DNA from: Rhodospirillales bacterium
Lineage (GTDB): Bacteria; Pseudomonadota; Alphaproteobacteria; Rhodospirillales; Thalassospiraceae
Assembly (NCBI GenBank): GCA_019634165.1
Contig: JAHQVT010000005.1
Span: 120,308-184,307, forward strand
Direction of reading: 5' to 3'
DNA length: 64,000 nucleotides
Below are positions 42,605-53,872 of the stretch, piece by piece. Position 1 is the first letter of the stretch, and every line of letters starts with the position of its first letter. Below the pieces are notes generated by a model that saw only the letters and a list, made by a program, of their open reading frames with translations, ran no database searches and was not told where the DNA came from. The position numbers and the translations under genes were made by a program.

Positions 42605-42686
42605 AATGTTCATATCATATGAGCATTGCTCCCAAATTTCCCCATGCTTTTCAAAGATTGATTGCCACCTGAATTGTCATAATTCG
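42605..42686 (+). repeat. TGTCA-family repeat copy D2
   Basis: AATGTTCATATCATATGAGCATTGCTCCCAAATTTCCCCATGCTTTTCAAAGATTGATTGCCACCTGAATTGTCATAATTCG; near-identical to D1 apart from an 8-nt indel and a few substitutions. Confidence 0.85.
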
Positions 42687-42827
42687 TGCTAGCGCCCTAT
42701 GCCGAGCATAGGCTTGAACTACTCGTTGGTGTAGTGGGTGAAGGGAACAATTTTCGGCACCATCGGCGACGTTGCTTCCCAAAAATTCTTGAGTAAACGC
42801 GCTTGTGAAAGAAGAGTTTTTTCTCGA

Positions 42828-44279
42828 TTATTGGCAGGCCCTTATCGCCGGATAAGCAGCCTTGAACCCTTGGTAGGCATCATCAAATTCGGCACTCAGA
42901 GTTGCATTGGGGGAAATTGTTTCGCGGATTTCGGGAGTGCTCATGACGCTGTCCGGAGAGGCACCAGTTGCCGCTGTCATGCTAAGGCGCGCAGCGCCAA
43001 GGGCGGCGCCGAACTCGCCGCTTTTGGGCAGCGATAGCGGCACGCCAAGGGTGGTTGCGATCAGTTCGATCCAGTAGTGTGACGCCGAACCGCCGCCAAT
43101 GGCAATAAGTTGATTGAGCTTTGCATCGGTTGCGACAAGCGCTTCAAAACTGTCGCGCAGGCCAAAGGCAACACCTTCGAGCACCGCACGCGTCAGGTCT
43201 GCGCGGCTGGTGTCGGTGGCCAAGCCAGTAAAGCTGCCGCGGATTTCCGCATCGTTGTGCGGGGTGCGTTCACCCGAAAGATAAGGCAGATACCTTACTG
43301 AACCCGGCGTTCGCAGCGCGCCATTCAGTTCGGATGTCAGTTCAATCGGGTTTTGACCGGTGATGCGTGCAAGCCAGTTGAGACTGTCAGTAGCCGAGAG
43401 CATTACACCCATCTGATACCAACGGCCGGGAATGGCATGGCAGAAGGTATGAAGGGCTGTTTCCGGGGCTGGGTGATAACCGTCACGTGCTGAGAGCAAT
43501 ACACCCGATGTGCCGAGCGAGACAAAACCCTGTCCTTCATTTTGTGCACCGATACCGCAAGCCGCTGCTGCATTGTCACCAGCCCCGCCAGCAACTGAAA
43601 CCGGGCCATTCAAGCCCCATTTATCGAGAAGGGCCGGATGTAGTCGGCCGGCTTCTTCGGTGCCCTCGACCAGGCGTGGCATCTGATCGTGGCGGATATT
43701 GCCCGCTTCAAGCAAGGTGTCTGACCATCTGCGGTTTCCGACATCAAACCACGAGGTTCCAGCACTATCAGACATGTCCGCGACATAGTCCCCGGTCAGA
43801 TAGAAATTGAGATAGGCGGCTGGCAGCAGGACCTTGGCGGTTTTGGCAAAAATTTCGGGCTCGTTTTCGCGCACCCATTCAAGTTTGGGGGCAGTAAAGC
43901 CCGGGAAAACAATATTGCCGGAAATGGCGCGTACCTGATCTTTGGCATCCAGACGGGCGGCCTGGGCATGGGAGCGTGTGTCATTCCATAGAATGCAGGG
44001 GCGCAATGGGCGGCCCGCGTCATCGAGAAGGGTCGCGCCATGCATATGGCCGGCAACGCCGATACCGCGCAGCGCGGAAAACTGATAATACTGGTCGCGA
44101 AGTTCGGTGATGGCTTCTTCAAGGGCGGCAATCCAATCTGCCGGATTTTGTTCCGACCAGCCCGGATGCAGGTGTGCCGCATGATAGGCGCGTTCGGTCG
44201 CCCCGATCGGTTGACCGTCTTCATCGACAAGCAGCAAACGGACGCCAGAGGTTCCAAGGTCAATACCAAGAAAAGTCAT
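42828..44279 (-). CDS. xylB: Xylulokinase
   Basis: FLGIDLGTSGVRLLLVDEDGQPIGATERAY; FGY kinase motifs; polyol operon context. Confidence 0.92.
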   Translation of the reverse strand: MTFLGIDLGTSGVRLLLVDEDGQPIGATERAYHAAHLHPGWSEQNPADWIAALEEAITELRDQYYQFSALRGIGVAGHMHGATLLDDAGRPLRPCILWNDTRSHAQAARLDAKDQVRAISGNIVFPGFTAPKLEWVRENEPEIFAKTAKVLLPAAYLNFYLTGDYVADMSDSAGTSWFDVGNRRWSDTLLEAGNIRHDQMPRLVEGTEEAGRLHPALLDKWGLNGPVSVAGGAGDNAAAACGIGAQNEGQGFVSLGTSGVLLSARDGYHPAPETALHTFCHAIPGRWYQMGVMLSATDSLNWLARITGQNPIELTSELNGALRTPGSVRYLPYLSGERTPHNDAEIRGSFTGLATDTSRADLTRAVLEGVAFGLRDSFEALVATDAKLNQLIAIGGGSASHYWIELIATTLGVPLSLPKSGEFGAALGAARLSMTAATGASPDSVMSTPEIRETISPNATLSAEFDDAYQGFKAAYPAIRACQ

Positions 44280-44346
44280 TCCAAAGCCTTTTTTGCGGAA
44301 ATCGAAGCCAGTAACGCGACGTCAGTGACGTCGTCATAGCATGACA

Positions 44347-45036
44347 TTACTTAGAGTTGTGCAGAATTTCATCTCCAACCTCTTGAAGACTATCAAAAAT
44401 TTTCTTTGCCCCCGCGTCGTGGAGCCGCTGGCTCTGGTCGGCGCGGATGTCTTCAAGATGCGTCCCGCCGATAAAACCGAGTGGTGTCATTCCCGCCGCC
44501 CGTGCGCCTTTGACACCATGCGGTGAATCTTCAATCACTACGCAATTTTCGGGTGGGGCAGAGATACCTTCAGCGGCCAACAGGAATAGATCGGGGGCAG
44601 GCTTGCCATTGACGACTTGCTCAGCACTGTAGGCCGTGTAGACAAAGTGTGGTGCCAACCTGGAAATTTCGAGTGTAGCCCGCATACGGCGTAAAGAACT
44701 TCCTGTTGCCAAGGCAGTTTTGATCCCGGCGCCCATAAGACGTCGAAGGAGTGTTTCAGCACCCGCAATTTGTCGAAGCCGGGTTTCGTATTCGTCCAGC
44801 AAACGGGTCTCGACCCGATCAGTGAAATCATCCGGGCAGGCTTTGCCTAGCCGTTTGGAGACATGCTTGCAGATGTCCTGGATCGAAATACCCAAAAACC
44901 GGTCACGCACATAGTTGATGCTGACGTCATCAATGCCAAGGCACTGTATTTCGGTCGCGATGACTTCCAGCGACAGCGGCTCGCTGTCGACCAGACAACC
45001 ATCAAGGTCAAAAATTACCGCGGCAGGTACGCTCAT
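44347..45036 (-). CDS. HAD family hydrolase (beta-phosphoglucomutase-like)
   Basis: AVIFDLDGCLVDSEPLSLEV; VVIEDSPHGVKGARAAGMTPLGF. Confidence 0.9.
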   Translation of the reverse strand: MSVPAAVIFDLDGCLVDSEPLSLEVIATEIQCLGIDDVSINYVRDRFLGISIQDICKHVSKRLGKACPDDFTDRVETRLLDEYETRLRQIAGAETLLRRLMGAGIKTALATGSSLRRMRATLEISRLAPHFVYTAYSAEQVVNGKPAPDLFLLAAEGISAPPENCVVIEDSPHGVKGARAAGMTPLGFIGGTHLEDIRADQSQRLHDAGAKKIFDSLQEVGDEILHNSK

Positions 45037-45045
45037 TATCGGCTC

Positions 45046-46107
45046 CTAGATCCGTTGTTCTGTATCGCGATCGAACAGATGAACATTGGTCGGGTCGATC
45101 ACATAATAAAGCTCGGAGCCCGGACGGGCCGCTATGCGCTGTTTGACAAGAGCATCAATAAGATTGCCGTTGGATTTGGCGACGATCTGGGTTTCCGAAC
45201 CGGTCGGCTCTACCACCACGACCTTCATTGCAATGCCGGGTTCCCCGATATCGATATGTTCCGGGCGAATGCCATAGGTTACGCCCTGACCGAGTTCGGC
45301 TGAGGTTTCAGGGATTGGCAAGATCAATCCGTTATCAGACTCAAAGTGCCTTTTTCCGTCAGCCTCGCCGATCTTACCGTGGATAAAGTTCATCGATGGT
45401 GACCCGATGAAACCGGCAACAAAAACGTTGGTCGGATAGTCATAGAGTTCGAGTGGGGAGCCAATCTGTTCAACTCGGCCATCGCGCATGACAACGATCT
45501 TGTCGGCCATGGTCATGGCTTCGATCTGATCGTGGGTAACATAGACGATGGTGGTGCCAAGACGCTGATGGAGTTCCTTGATTTCAACGCGCATGGTGAC
45601 ACGTAGTTTGGCATCAAGGTTTGAAAGCGGTTCGTCAAACAAGAAGACCTGTGGGTCGCGGACAATCGCACGGCCCATGGCGACACGTTGACGCTGACCA
45701 CCGGAAAGCTGTTTAGGGTAGCGATCCAGAAGATGGGCAAGGTCAAGAATCTCGGCAGCATCGATGACCTTTTTCTTGATCTCGCTTTCTGGCTGCTTGG
45801 CCATCTTGAGCGGGAACCCGATATTCTCATAAACCGTTTTGTGCGGATAAAGCGCGTAGCTTTGGAACACCATCGCGATGTCACGTTCTTTGGGCAGGAC
45901 GTCGTTCACAACGCGCCCGCCAATCGAAATGGTGCCGTCAGTGATTTCCTCAAGCCCGGCTAGCATGCGCAAAAGGGTCGATTTTCCGCAACCTGATGGC
46001 CCGACCAGAACAACAAATTCGCCGTCCTTGATGTCAACATCGACACCATGCATGACCTGAACATTGGCGTACCGTTTGATTACATTTTCTATTTTTACGT
46101 CGGCCAT
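45046..46107 (-). CDS. ABC transporter ATP-binding protein (UgpC/MalK/SmoK type)
   Basis: [94 protein letters not shown]; start trimmed. Confidence 0.94.
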   Translation of the reverse strand: MADVKIENVIKRYANVQVMHGVDVDIKDGEFVVLVGPSGCGKSTLLRMLAGLEEITDGTISIGGRVVNDVLPKERDIAMVFQSYALYPHKTVYENIGFPLKMAKQPESEIKKKVIDAAEILDLAHLLDRYPKQLSGGQRQRVAMGRAIVRDPQVFLFDEPLSNLDAKLRVTMRVEIKELHQRLGTTIVYVTHDQIEAMTMADKIVVMRDGRVEQIGSPLELYDYPTNVFVAGFIGSPSMNFIHGKIGEADGKRHFESDNGLILPIPETSAELGQGVTYGIRPEHIDIGEPGIAMKVVVVEPTGSETQIVAKSNGNLIDALVKQRIAARPGSELYYVIDPTNVHLFDRDTEQRI

Positions 46108-46118
46108 AAGGCTTCTCC

Positions 46119-47171
46119 CTATTGCGGCAGTTCTATCTGCATTTTGACATCCGCTGGTGGGGCGGATGCTGCGATATCGAATGCGCGCACGCTGTCTTCG
46201 AATGTGAATGTTCTGGTAATAAGTGGTTTGACGTCGATTGAACCGGAGCTCAGCATGGCAACACAGCGCGGAAAGACGTGGGCATAGCGGAAAATGTTTT
46301 CGACGCGCGCTTCGCGGATCATGGCCGCCCCGGCATCGTAGCTGATTGGATCGGGCTGCCCACCAATCATCACAACGCATCCACCCGGGCAGAGCGGTTC
46401 AAACACGCCTGCTGCGGCCTTTGGTGAGCCGGTAGCTTCAAAGACGACATCCACCCCCCAGCCATCGGTATTGCGTTTGACGATATCGGTGGTGTCTTGG
46501 GATTTGACGTCAATTGGCGTGATTGCCGGGCTGAGTGATGCCGCAATTTCGAGTTTCTTTTCGGCAAGATCAGCAACATAGACCCGTGCGCAGCCGCCAG
46601 CCAAGGCAGACAGTGCAGTAACGAGACCAATTGGGCCGGCACCAATCACCAGGGCAATGTCGCCGGGTTTGATTTTGGCCTTGGTCGCAGCGTGGACACC
46701 GACGGCAAGCGGTTCAACCATTGCGGCCTCGGCAAAGGAGACATTGCTAGGCAGTTTGAAGGTGAAGGCTTCGGGGTGCACACATGTCGGGCGCAAGATG
46801 CCATGCACCGGCGGAGTTGCCCAAAACCGCACAGCAGGATCGACATTGTACATGCCAAGGCGGGTAGCCTTGCTGTTGGGATCGGGCACGCCCGGCTCCA
46901 TGCAGACGCGATCACCAACCGAAAGGGTGGTAACCTCACTCCCGGTTTCTATGACGGTGCCAGATGCCTCGTGACCTAGGATCATCGGCTCATTGACGAC
47001 AAACGGGCCGATGCGGCCATGGGTGTAGTAATGCACATCGGAGCCACAAATGCCGACGGTGTGCATCTTGATGCGAACATCGTGCGGACCAAGGAGCTCT
47101 TCCACGCGGTCAATGGCAGGAAAGTCACGCAGTGTGATGTCATCTTTTCTTTCAAGAACCAGGGATTTCAT
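46119..47171 (-). CDS. Zinc-dependent polyol (xylitol/sorbitol-type) dehydrogenase, MDR family
   Basis: [68 protein letters not shown]. Confidence 0.92.
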   Translation of the reverse strand: MKSLVLERKDDITLRDFPAIDRVEELLGPHDVRIKMHTVGICGSDVHYYTHGRIGPFVVNEPMILGHEASGTVIETGSEVTTLSVGDRVCMEPGVPDPNSKATRLGMYNVDPAVRFWATPPVHGILRPTCVHPEAFTFKLPSNVSFAEAAMVEPLAVGVHAATKAKIKPGDIALVIGAGPIGLVTALSALAGGCARVYVADLAEKKLEIAASLSPAITPIDVKSQDTTDIVKRNTDGWGVDVVFEATGSPKAAAGVFEPLCPGGCVVMIGGQPDPISYDAGAAMIREARVENIFRYAHVFPRCVAMLSSGSIDVKPLITRTFTFEDSVRAFDIAASAPPADVKMQIELPQ

Positions 47172-47174
47172 GAC

Positions 47175-47435
47175 TTATCCTTTCCTGACAATGTGGACAG
47201 CAATCGCAAGGGCAATGACGTTCGAAATCCATATCGAGAGGCCCGTCGGTTCAATAAAGCGGAACCAGAAAAGTGACATCGCCACCCAGATCACAACCGA
47301 AATGAAGCAACGATCAAAGGCGTTAGTTTCAATCGGTAGAAAGCCTTGGGTTTCTTGCGTCTCGGTTGGTTTGTTTTCGTTATCTTCCTCGGTCAGAGGC
47401 GCTGTGTCGAGCTGCGGTGCGTTTTGTCTGGTCAT
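47175..47435 (-). CDS. Small membrane protein in polyol ABC operon
   Basis: 86-aa ORF with two predicted TM segments between permease and dehydrogenase genes, co-oriented and tightly spaced. Confidence 0.7.
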   Translation of the reverse strand: MTRQNAPQLDTAPLTEEDNENKPTETQETQGFLPIETNAFDRCFISVVIWVAMSLFWFRFIEPTGLSIWISNVIALAIAVHIVRKG

Positions 47436-47439
47436 GGTA

Positions 47440-48276
47440 TTATCCTTTTACCGCGCCAAACGTGAGGCCTGCGACAATGTGTTTCTGCACTAGGCCAAAC
47501 ACGATGAGCGCCGGGATCAGAGTGAAGACTGAAATGGTCGCCATGATTCCCCACTCAGTCCCTGTGGTCGTGACATATTCCGAAAGACCGGTTGTCAGCG
47601 TGCGGGCCTCGAAGTTAGTCAGTGTTGCGGCCAGAAGATATTCGTTCCAGGCAAAGACCCATGTCAGGATAAGGGTTACAGCCAGTCCCGGTCGGCAGAG
47701 CGGGACGACGATTTCGGTGATAACTTTCCACGGGCTGGCACCATCGACATAAGCGGCTTCATCAAGCTCACGTGGGATGGCATCAATCGTCGGGCGCAGG
47801 GTCCAGATCGCAAAGGGCAGGTTAAAGGTACAATAGACCAAGATCATGCCAATTCGGGTATCAAGCAGCGTGAAGTCACCGATGCGATAAACCTGCGTCA
47901 TCAAAAGAAACAGGGGCAATAGGAACACGGCCGGTGGCGCCATGCGATTGGTGATTGTCCAGAAGAAGATCGATTCCTTGCCGCGGAACTGGAAACGCGA
48001 CAGCGCATAGCAGGTAAAGAAGCCAAGAACGGTGCAGAGCACAGCGTTGCCCGTCGAAATCACCAGCGAATTGATCATGTAGCTTCGAAGCAGGCGGTTG
48101 CCGAGAACCTCGGTGTAATTGCCCCAATAGGGGTTGTCGACGATTAGATCCGGGGTGCTGAAAAGCTGCACGGCCGGTTTGACCGAAATGACAAACAACC
48201 AGTATATCGGGAACAGGGTCAGTAGACTGATGAAAATCCAGAAGATTGTCGTGAGGAGCGGATTACGCTTTTTCAT
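47440..48276 (-). CDS. Carbohydrate ABC transporter permease (MalG/SmoG type)
   Basis: EAAYVDGASPWKVITEIVVPLCRPGLAVTLILTWVFAWNEYLLA EAA motif; start trimmed to MKKRNPLL. Confidence 0.93.
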   Translation of the reverse strand: MKKRNPLLTTIFWIFISLLTLFPIYWLFVISVKPAVQLFSTPDLIVDNPYWGNYTEVLGNRLLRSYMINSLVISTGNAVLCTVLGFFTCYALSRFQFRGKESIFFWTITNRMAPPAVFLLPLFLLMTQVYRIGDFTLLDTRIGMILVYCTFNLPFAIWTLRPTIDAIPRELDEAAYVDGASPWKVITEIVVPLCRPGLAVTLILTWVFAWNEYLLAATLTNFEARTLTTGLSEYVTTTGTEWGIMATISVFTLIPALIVFGLVQKHIVAGLTFGAVKG

Positions 48277-48280
48277 GGTC

Positions 48281-49159
48281 TTATCCCTTCCGGTTTTTGC
48301 GCGGGGCCAGCATGCTGACATAGAGCAGCCAACAGACCACGATGGTCAGGTAAAGCACGATCACGGAAATGGTCGACCCGTAGCCGTAATTGGTTTTGGG
48401 AAAGACTTCCTTAAAGATGTGCACGCCAAGAAAACGAGTGGATGAACCCGGTCCACCGCCAGTCAGCATCCAGACTTCGTCCACAGTTCGCATGGCATCC
48501 ATCAGGCGGATAAAGACGGTTGCGACTACGGCCGGGGTAATCATCGGAAGGGTAATATGCCAGAAGGTCTGCGCCTTGTTGGCACCATCAATCTGGGCTT
48601 GTTCGAACGGATCACGCGGCAATGACACAAGGGCTGCGATTAATGTCAGAGTAACAAGCGGCGTCCAGTGCCAGATATCCATGATGACAATCGTCATAAA
48701 GGCCACAGGTGCCGATGTGCCGATATTCATGGTGATGCCAAACCACTCATCAAGATAGTGCGGAATGATGCCAATCGAGGGTGTGGTCATCAGTTTCCAG
48801 ACCGAGCCAACAATGATCGGTGCCATGATAAGTGGCAGGGTGTGAATGGTACGAAATAGGGATTTTCCCGGGAATTCCTTCATGAAGGCCTGTGCGAGTA
48901 GATATCCGATAATCAGTTCAGAAAATACGGCAAAGACCACAAAAGCCGCGGTTACCCCAAGTGAATTGAGGAAAGCGTCATCAAAGACGATGCGGCGAAA
49001 ATTTTCCGCCCCGTTAAAGATCATCTCGGGTGATGCCGCAAATGGGTTCCATTGATGGAACGAGACAAAAACGACATAGAGAAACGGCAAAACGCCGAAG
49101 AAAAACAGGATCACCAGCGTCGGGGCTAGGAGGATCCAACCGAGTTTGTTGGATTGCAT
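48281..49159 (-). CDS. Carbohydrate ABC transporter permease (MalF/SmoF type)
   Basis: EQAQIDGANKAQTFWHITLPMITPAVVATVFIRLMDAMRTVDEVWMLTGGGPG. Confidence 0.93.
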   Translation of the reverse strand: MQSNKLGWILLAPTLVILFFFGVLPFLYVVFVSFHQWNPFAASPEMIFNGAENFRRIVFDDAFLNSLGVTAAFVVFAVFSELIIGYLLAQAFMKEFPGKSLFRTIHTLPLIMAPIIVGSVWKLMTTPSIGIIPHYLDEWFGITMNIGTSAPVAFMTIVIMDIWHWTPLVTLTLIAALVSLPRDPFEQAQIDGANKAQTFWHITLPMITPAVVATVFIRLMDAMRTVDEVWMLTGGGPGSSTRFLGVHIFKEVFPKTNYGYGSTISVIVLYLTIVVCWLLYVSMLAPRKNRKG

Positions 49160-49280
49160 CGTCTACTCCCTGGAAAAAGATTCAGTCTGGCTGTCATGGA
49201 CCCAAAAAGGACCAAGCCGGTTCGTGGTCACTACCCGATGGAAGGACAGCGACCACGAGGGATGTTCTCAGGAAATAGAC

Positions 49281-50714
<1,434 letters not shown>

Positions 50715-50826
50715 TGGTTTTTCCTCCCGTTGGATTGATGGAAACCGCAATCAGCAATCTTGCGTTGCTTTAGGAATCGCGATTCCAGTCGCGGAAAGAA
50801 TGCATATGTATTAAAGTTGATGCAAG

Positions 50827-50858
50827 TGAAAATTTTCATTTGTAATTTTTCAATTACA
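50827..50858. promoter_or_regulatory. Candidate SorC-type operators between divergent regulator and ABC operon
   Basis: TGAAAATTTTCA (50827-50838) and TGTAATT-TTTC-AATTACA (50841-50858), two adjacent perfect palindromes. Confidence 0.5.
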
Positions 50859-50926
50859 TTTGTTAATTTACTGCCTAATAGCAAAACACACTGCCGAAAT
50901 GCGCAGGGTTAAGATAGGAAGCAGGC

Positions 50927-51883
50927 ATGCCAAGAGAGCCACTTGAGGACGGGGAAGGGTTCGTAACGGAGGTTTGTTGGCGTTACTATGTAAATGGCCA
51001 GACACAAGCTGAAGTCGCCCGCGATATGGGGGTTACGCGCCTTAGGGTCAATCAAGCGATTCAGAAGGCAAAGTCGCTTGGTCTTGTCAAAATCCAGATC
51101 GAATCGCCGTTTGTTACACGCCTTGAAGTTCAACAACGCCTTGAACTGGCCGGTGTGGCCAAGGCGCTTGTGGTGCCGGTAGATCACGCCAATTACGACA
51201 ATCATGCGCCGGTCGGGGCGGCGCTGGCGCATTATCTTTCGGCAACGCTTAAGAGCGAGCCCTGGAAACGCATTGGTGTGTCTTGGGGGGTGACCTTGCA
51301 GCGTGCGATGGAACGTTTGCCGCTGCATTCCTTGCCGGATCTCGAAATCCTGGCTCTGATGGGTGGGACGGCGGCTGGGTCATCCTTCAATGCCTTTAGC
51401 ATCGCGTCGGGTTTTGCCGAGCGGTTCGATGCCAATTATTCCCATTTGGTGGCCCCGATTTATCTGCCTGACGATGTCGATAAGGATGTCTTCCTCAGTC
51501 AGGAAATATATGCATCGCACATTGAGCGCTGTCTGTCGGCAGATGCGGCCTTGTTGGTGGTGGGTGATGTTTCTGACCTGTCTTTCATGGTGAAATACGG
51601 CTTGCCGCGGGATGTCACCATGCAGGAATTGCGTGACGCCGGGGCGGTGGGCGATGTATTGGGTCGCTTTCTGGATGCGGATGGCAACGAGATTGATCAT
51701 CCACTTAATGCCCGCACGGTCGGGGTTAATCTGAATGCGCTGGCAGATATCCCCAATAAGATCCTGACAGCGGCTGGCAAGCATAAGGTCCCGATCATCA
51801 AGTCTGCGATCAAGCGTGGTCTGGTCGATACGCTTGTCACGGATGACCTGACGGCGGACCTTCTACTTGAAGTAATGACATAA
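50927..51883 (+). CDS. SorC/DeoR-type sugar-binding transcriptional regulator
   Basis: WRYYVNGQTQAEVARDMGVTRLRVNQAIQKAKSLGLVKIQIESPF; C-terminal sugar-binding domain. Confidence 0.92.
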   Translation: MPREPLEDGEGFVTEVCWRYYVNGQTQAEVARDMGVTRLRVNQAIQKAKSLGLVKIQIESPFVTRLEVQQRLELAGVAKALVVPVDHANYDNHAPVGAALAHYLSATLKSEPWKRIGVSWGVTLQRAMERLPLHSLPDLEILALMGGTAAGSSFNAFSIASGFAERFDANYSHLVAPIYLPDDVDKDVFLSQEIYASHIERCLSADAALLVVGDVSDLSFMVKYGLPRDVTMQELRDAGAVGDVLGRFLDADGNEIDHPLNARTVGVNLNALADIPNKILTAAGKHKVPIIKSAIKRGLVDTLVTDDLTADLLLEVMT

Positions 51884-51968
51884 CCGTTTGTGCGCACATC
51901 AGTCAGCTACGACTTATGACAAAAAATAATTCACTGTGCACATCTTACATCAGGGAAAACGTTGACTT

Positions 51969-52700
51969 ATGACAGCTATATTTTCAGGAAAGAAAGTCAT
52001 CATCACCGGGGCCGGCAAGGGCATAGGACGTGCTTGTGCCCAAACCATGGCCGCGCGCGGGGCATCGGTCGTTGCGATGGCACGTACCCAAGCCGATCTT
52101 GATGCCTTGGCCAACGAAATCGGGGCTAAGGGCATTTGTGTTGATTTGGCCAATAGTGATGCCGCCCGGGCTGCGATGAAGTCGGCTGGTCCGGCGGATT
52201 ATCTGATTAATTGTGCCGGAACCAACGTCCTCGAAAGCGTGCTTGAGATGAGCGATGAAGGGTATGAAACCGTCATGGGAATTAATCTACGGGCCGCCCT
52301 CATCTGTGCGCAGGAATTTGCTCGTACGCGGATTGCGGCAGGCGGTGGCGGGGCGATTGTCAATGTCACCTCAATTGCCGGACATCGCGGATTTATTGAT
52401 CACATGTGTTATGCCGCGTCCAAGGCCGGGCTAGAGGGGGCGACGCGTGTGATGGCCAAGGAGCTTGGCTCGTATGGCATTCGGGTTAATGCGGTGGCGC
52501 CAACCGTTACCATGACGGAGTTGGCGGCTGCCGCATGGTCGGACCCGGCAAAACGTGACCCGATGATGGTGCGCCATCCTCATGGCCGATTTGCTGAGGT
52601 TGAAGAAGTCGCAAGATCGATCGTCATGCTGCTTGATGATGATACGTCCTTTGTTAGTGGCGCGGTTCTTCCTGTAGATGGCGGCTTTTTGGCTGTCTAA
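51969..52700 (+). CDS. SDR family oxidoreductase (L-xylulose reductase-like)
   Basis: KKVIITGAGKGIGRACAQTMAARGASVVAMART; YAASKAGLEGATRVMAKELG. Confidence 0.9.
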   Translation: MTAIFSGKKVIITGAGKGIGRACAQTMAARGASVVAMARTQADLDALANEIGAKGICVDLANSDAARAAMKSAGPADYLINCAGTNVLESVLEMSDEGYETVMGINLRAALICAQEFARTRIAAGGGGAIVNVTSIAGHRGFIDHMCYAASKAGLEGATRVMAKELGSYGIRVNAVAPTVTMTELAAAAWSDPAKRDPMMVRHPHGRFAEVEEVARSIVMLLDDDTSFVSGAVLPVDGGFLAV

Positions 52701-52730
52701 TCCCAAAACTAATTCTTTCGGAGATACATT

Positions 52731-53459
52731 ATGGCTCAATCACTTGAGGGCAAGATTGCCGTTGTGACCGGTGCTGCATCAGGTATTGGTCTTTCCACTA
52801 CGCGCGCGTTGCTGAATGCGGGCGCAATGGTTGTTATGGTGGATTACAACAGGGATGCGTTGTTCGAATTAGTCAGTGAACTTGGTGAGAACGCGATTGC
52901 ACAGCATACCAACCTTCTGGATGTTGATAGCTGCGCGGCGATGGTTCCTGAAATTCTGGAAAAGGTCGATCACATCGACATTCTGCACTGTAACGCCGGT
53001 TCCTATATTGGCGGTGATCTGGTGGAGACTGACACGGCAACCATCGACCGGATGCTGAACTTGAATGTCAACGCGGTGATGAAGAACGTGCGTGACGTGA
53101 TCCCGCATATGAAGGAACGCGGTACTGGCGACATTATTGTCACCGCATCTGTTGCAGGACACATGCCCATTCAATGGGAGCCGGTCTATTCCGGGTCAAA
53201 ATGGGCGATAACCTGTTTCGTGCAAACCATGCGCCGTCAGCTTAACAAGCACGGCATTCGGGTTGCGCAGGTGTCACCGGGGCCTGTGATTTCTGCACTT
53301 CTGGCCGACTGGCCCGAAGAAAACCTGCGCAAGGCTAAAGAAAACGGGGCGCTGCTTGATCCCGAGGAGGTTTCGGATGCAGTTATCTACATGCTGTCAC
53401 GTCCAAGAACCGTTACAATCCGTGATATGATCGTCCTACCGACCAACTTTGATATCTAA
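52731..53459 (+). CDS. SDR family oxidoreductase (polyol/ribitol dehydrogenase-like)
   Basis: KIAVVTGAASGIGLSTTRALLNAGAMVVMVDYN; YSGSKWAITCFVQTMRRQLNKHGIRVAQVSPGPV. Confidence 0.88.
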   Translation: MAQSLEGKIAVVTGAASGIGLSTTRALLNAGAMVVMVDYNRDALFELVSELGENAIAQHTNLLDVDSCAAMVPEILEKVDHIDILHCNAGSYIGGDLVETDTATIDRMLNLNVNAVMKNVRDVIPHMKERGTGDIIVTASVAGHMPIQWEPVYSGSKWAITCFVQTMRRQLNKHGIRVAQVSPGPVISALLADWPEENLRKAKENGALLDPEEVSDAVIYMLSRPRTVTIRDMIVLPTNFDI

Positions 53460-53489
53460 CTTTGCGGTCACTCCGGTAGGACTATAATT

Positions 53490-53522
53490 ATTTGGGCAGA
53501 TACCGAAATAATCTGCCCAAAT
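53490..53522. repeat. 12-bp perfect inverted repeat (hairpin)
   Basis: ATTTGGGCAGAT-ACCGAAATA-ATCTGCCCAAAT downstream of SDR gene; no T-run immediately after. Confidence 0.75.
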
Positions 53523-53526
53523 AGAA

Positions 53527-53640
53527 ATGTCAGCTTTTATGGCAGATGACAACAGGTGACAAAGAAGTTGTCGCTTTTGCCAAAGAAGCTTGTCGAGATA
53601 GACGTAAGACTTGTCGCGAATGAGCGACAGGTCACGTCAC
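53527..53640 (+). repeat. TGTCA-family repeat copy C (composite of A-type and D-type motifs)
   Basis: ATGTCAGCTTTTATGGCAGATGACAACAGGTGACAAAGAAGTTGTCGCTTTTGCCA...GACTTGTCGCG. Confidence 0.6.
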
Positions 53641-53872
53641 TAATTTCTTCTTTGATGTTGTCTGGCTATGTGCAGTTCTCAAAAATACTTCCTTACGATA
53701 CTGCAGATCGAATTTCTGCAAGAACTACCAATGCAGGGTCAATAATCGAGTCGAAAACTCGCACCAACCATTTTAATCAAGGATGTCATCTCCACAATCG
53801 CCAAACCTTAAGGCTTAATTGTGCCACTTATTTGGTAGAGTGGCGTAGCATTGCTGCTCGATGCTAAATGTA

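Noticed and set aside
29084-42690. Classic tRNA-integrated genomic island with att repeats
   Set aside because: The tRNA 3' end is not duplicated at 42.6 kb and no integrase gene is present; only the sequence just downstream of the tRNA is repeated
51905-51975. Repeated ACTTATGACA words before the first SDR gene
   Set aside because: Only two short copies, one overlapping the start codon; too little to call an operator or repeat element
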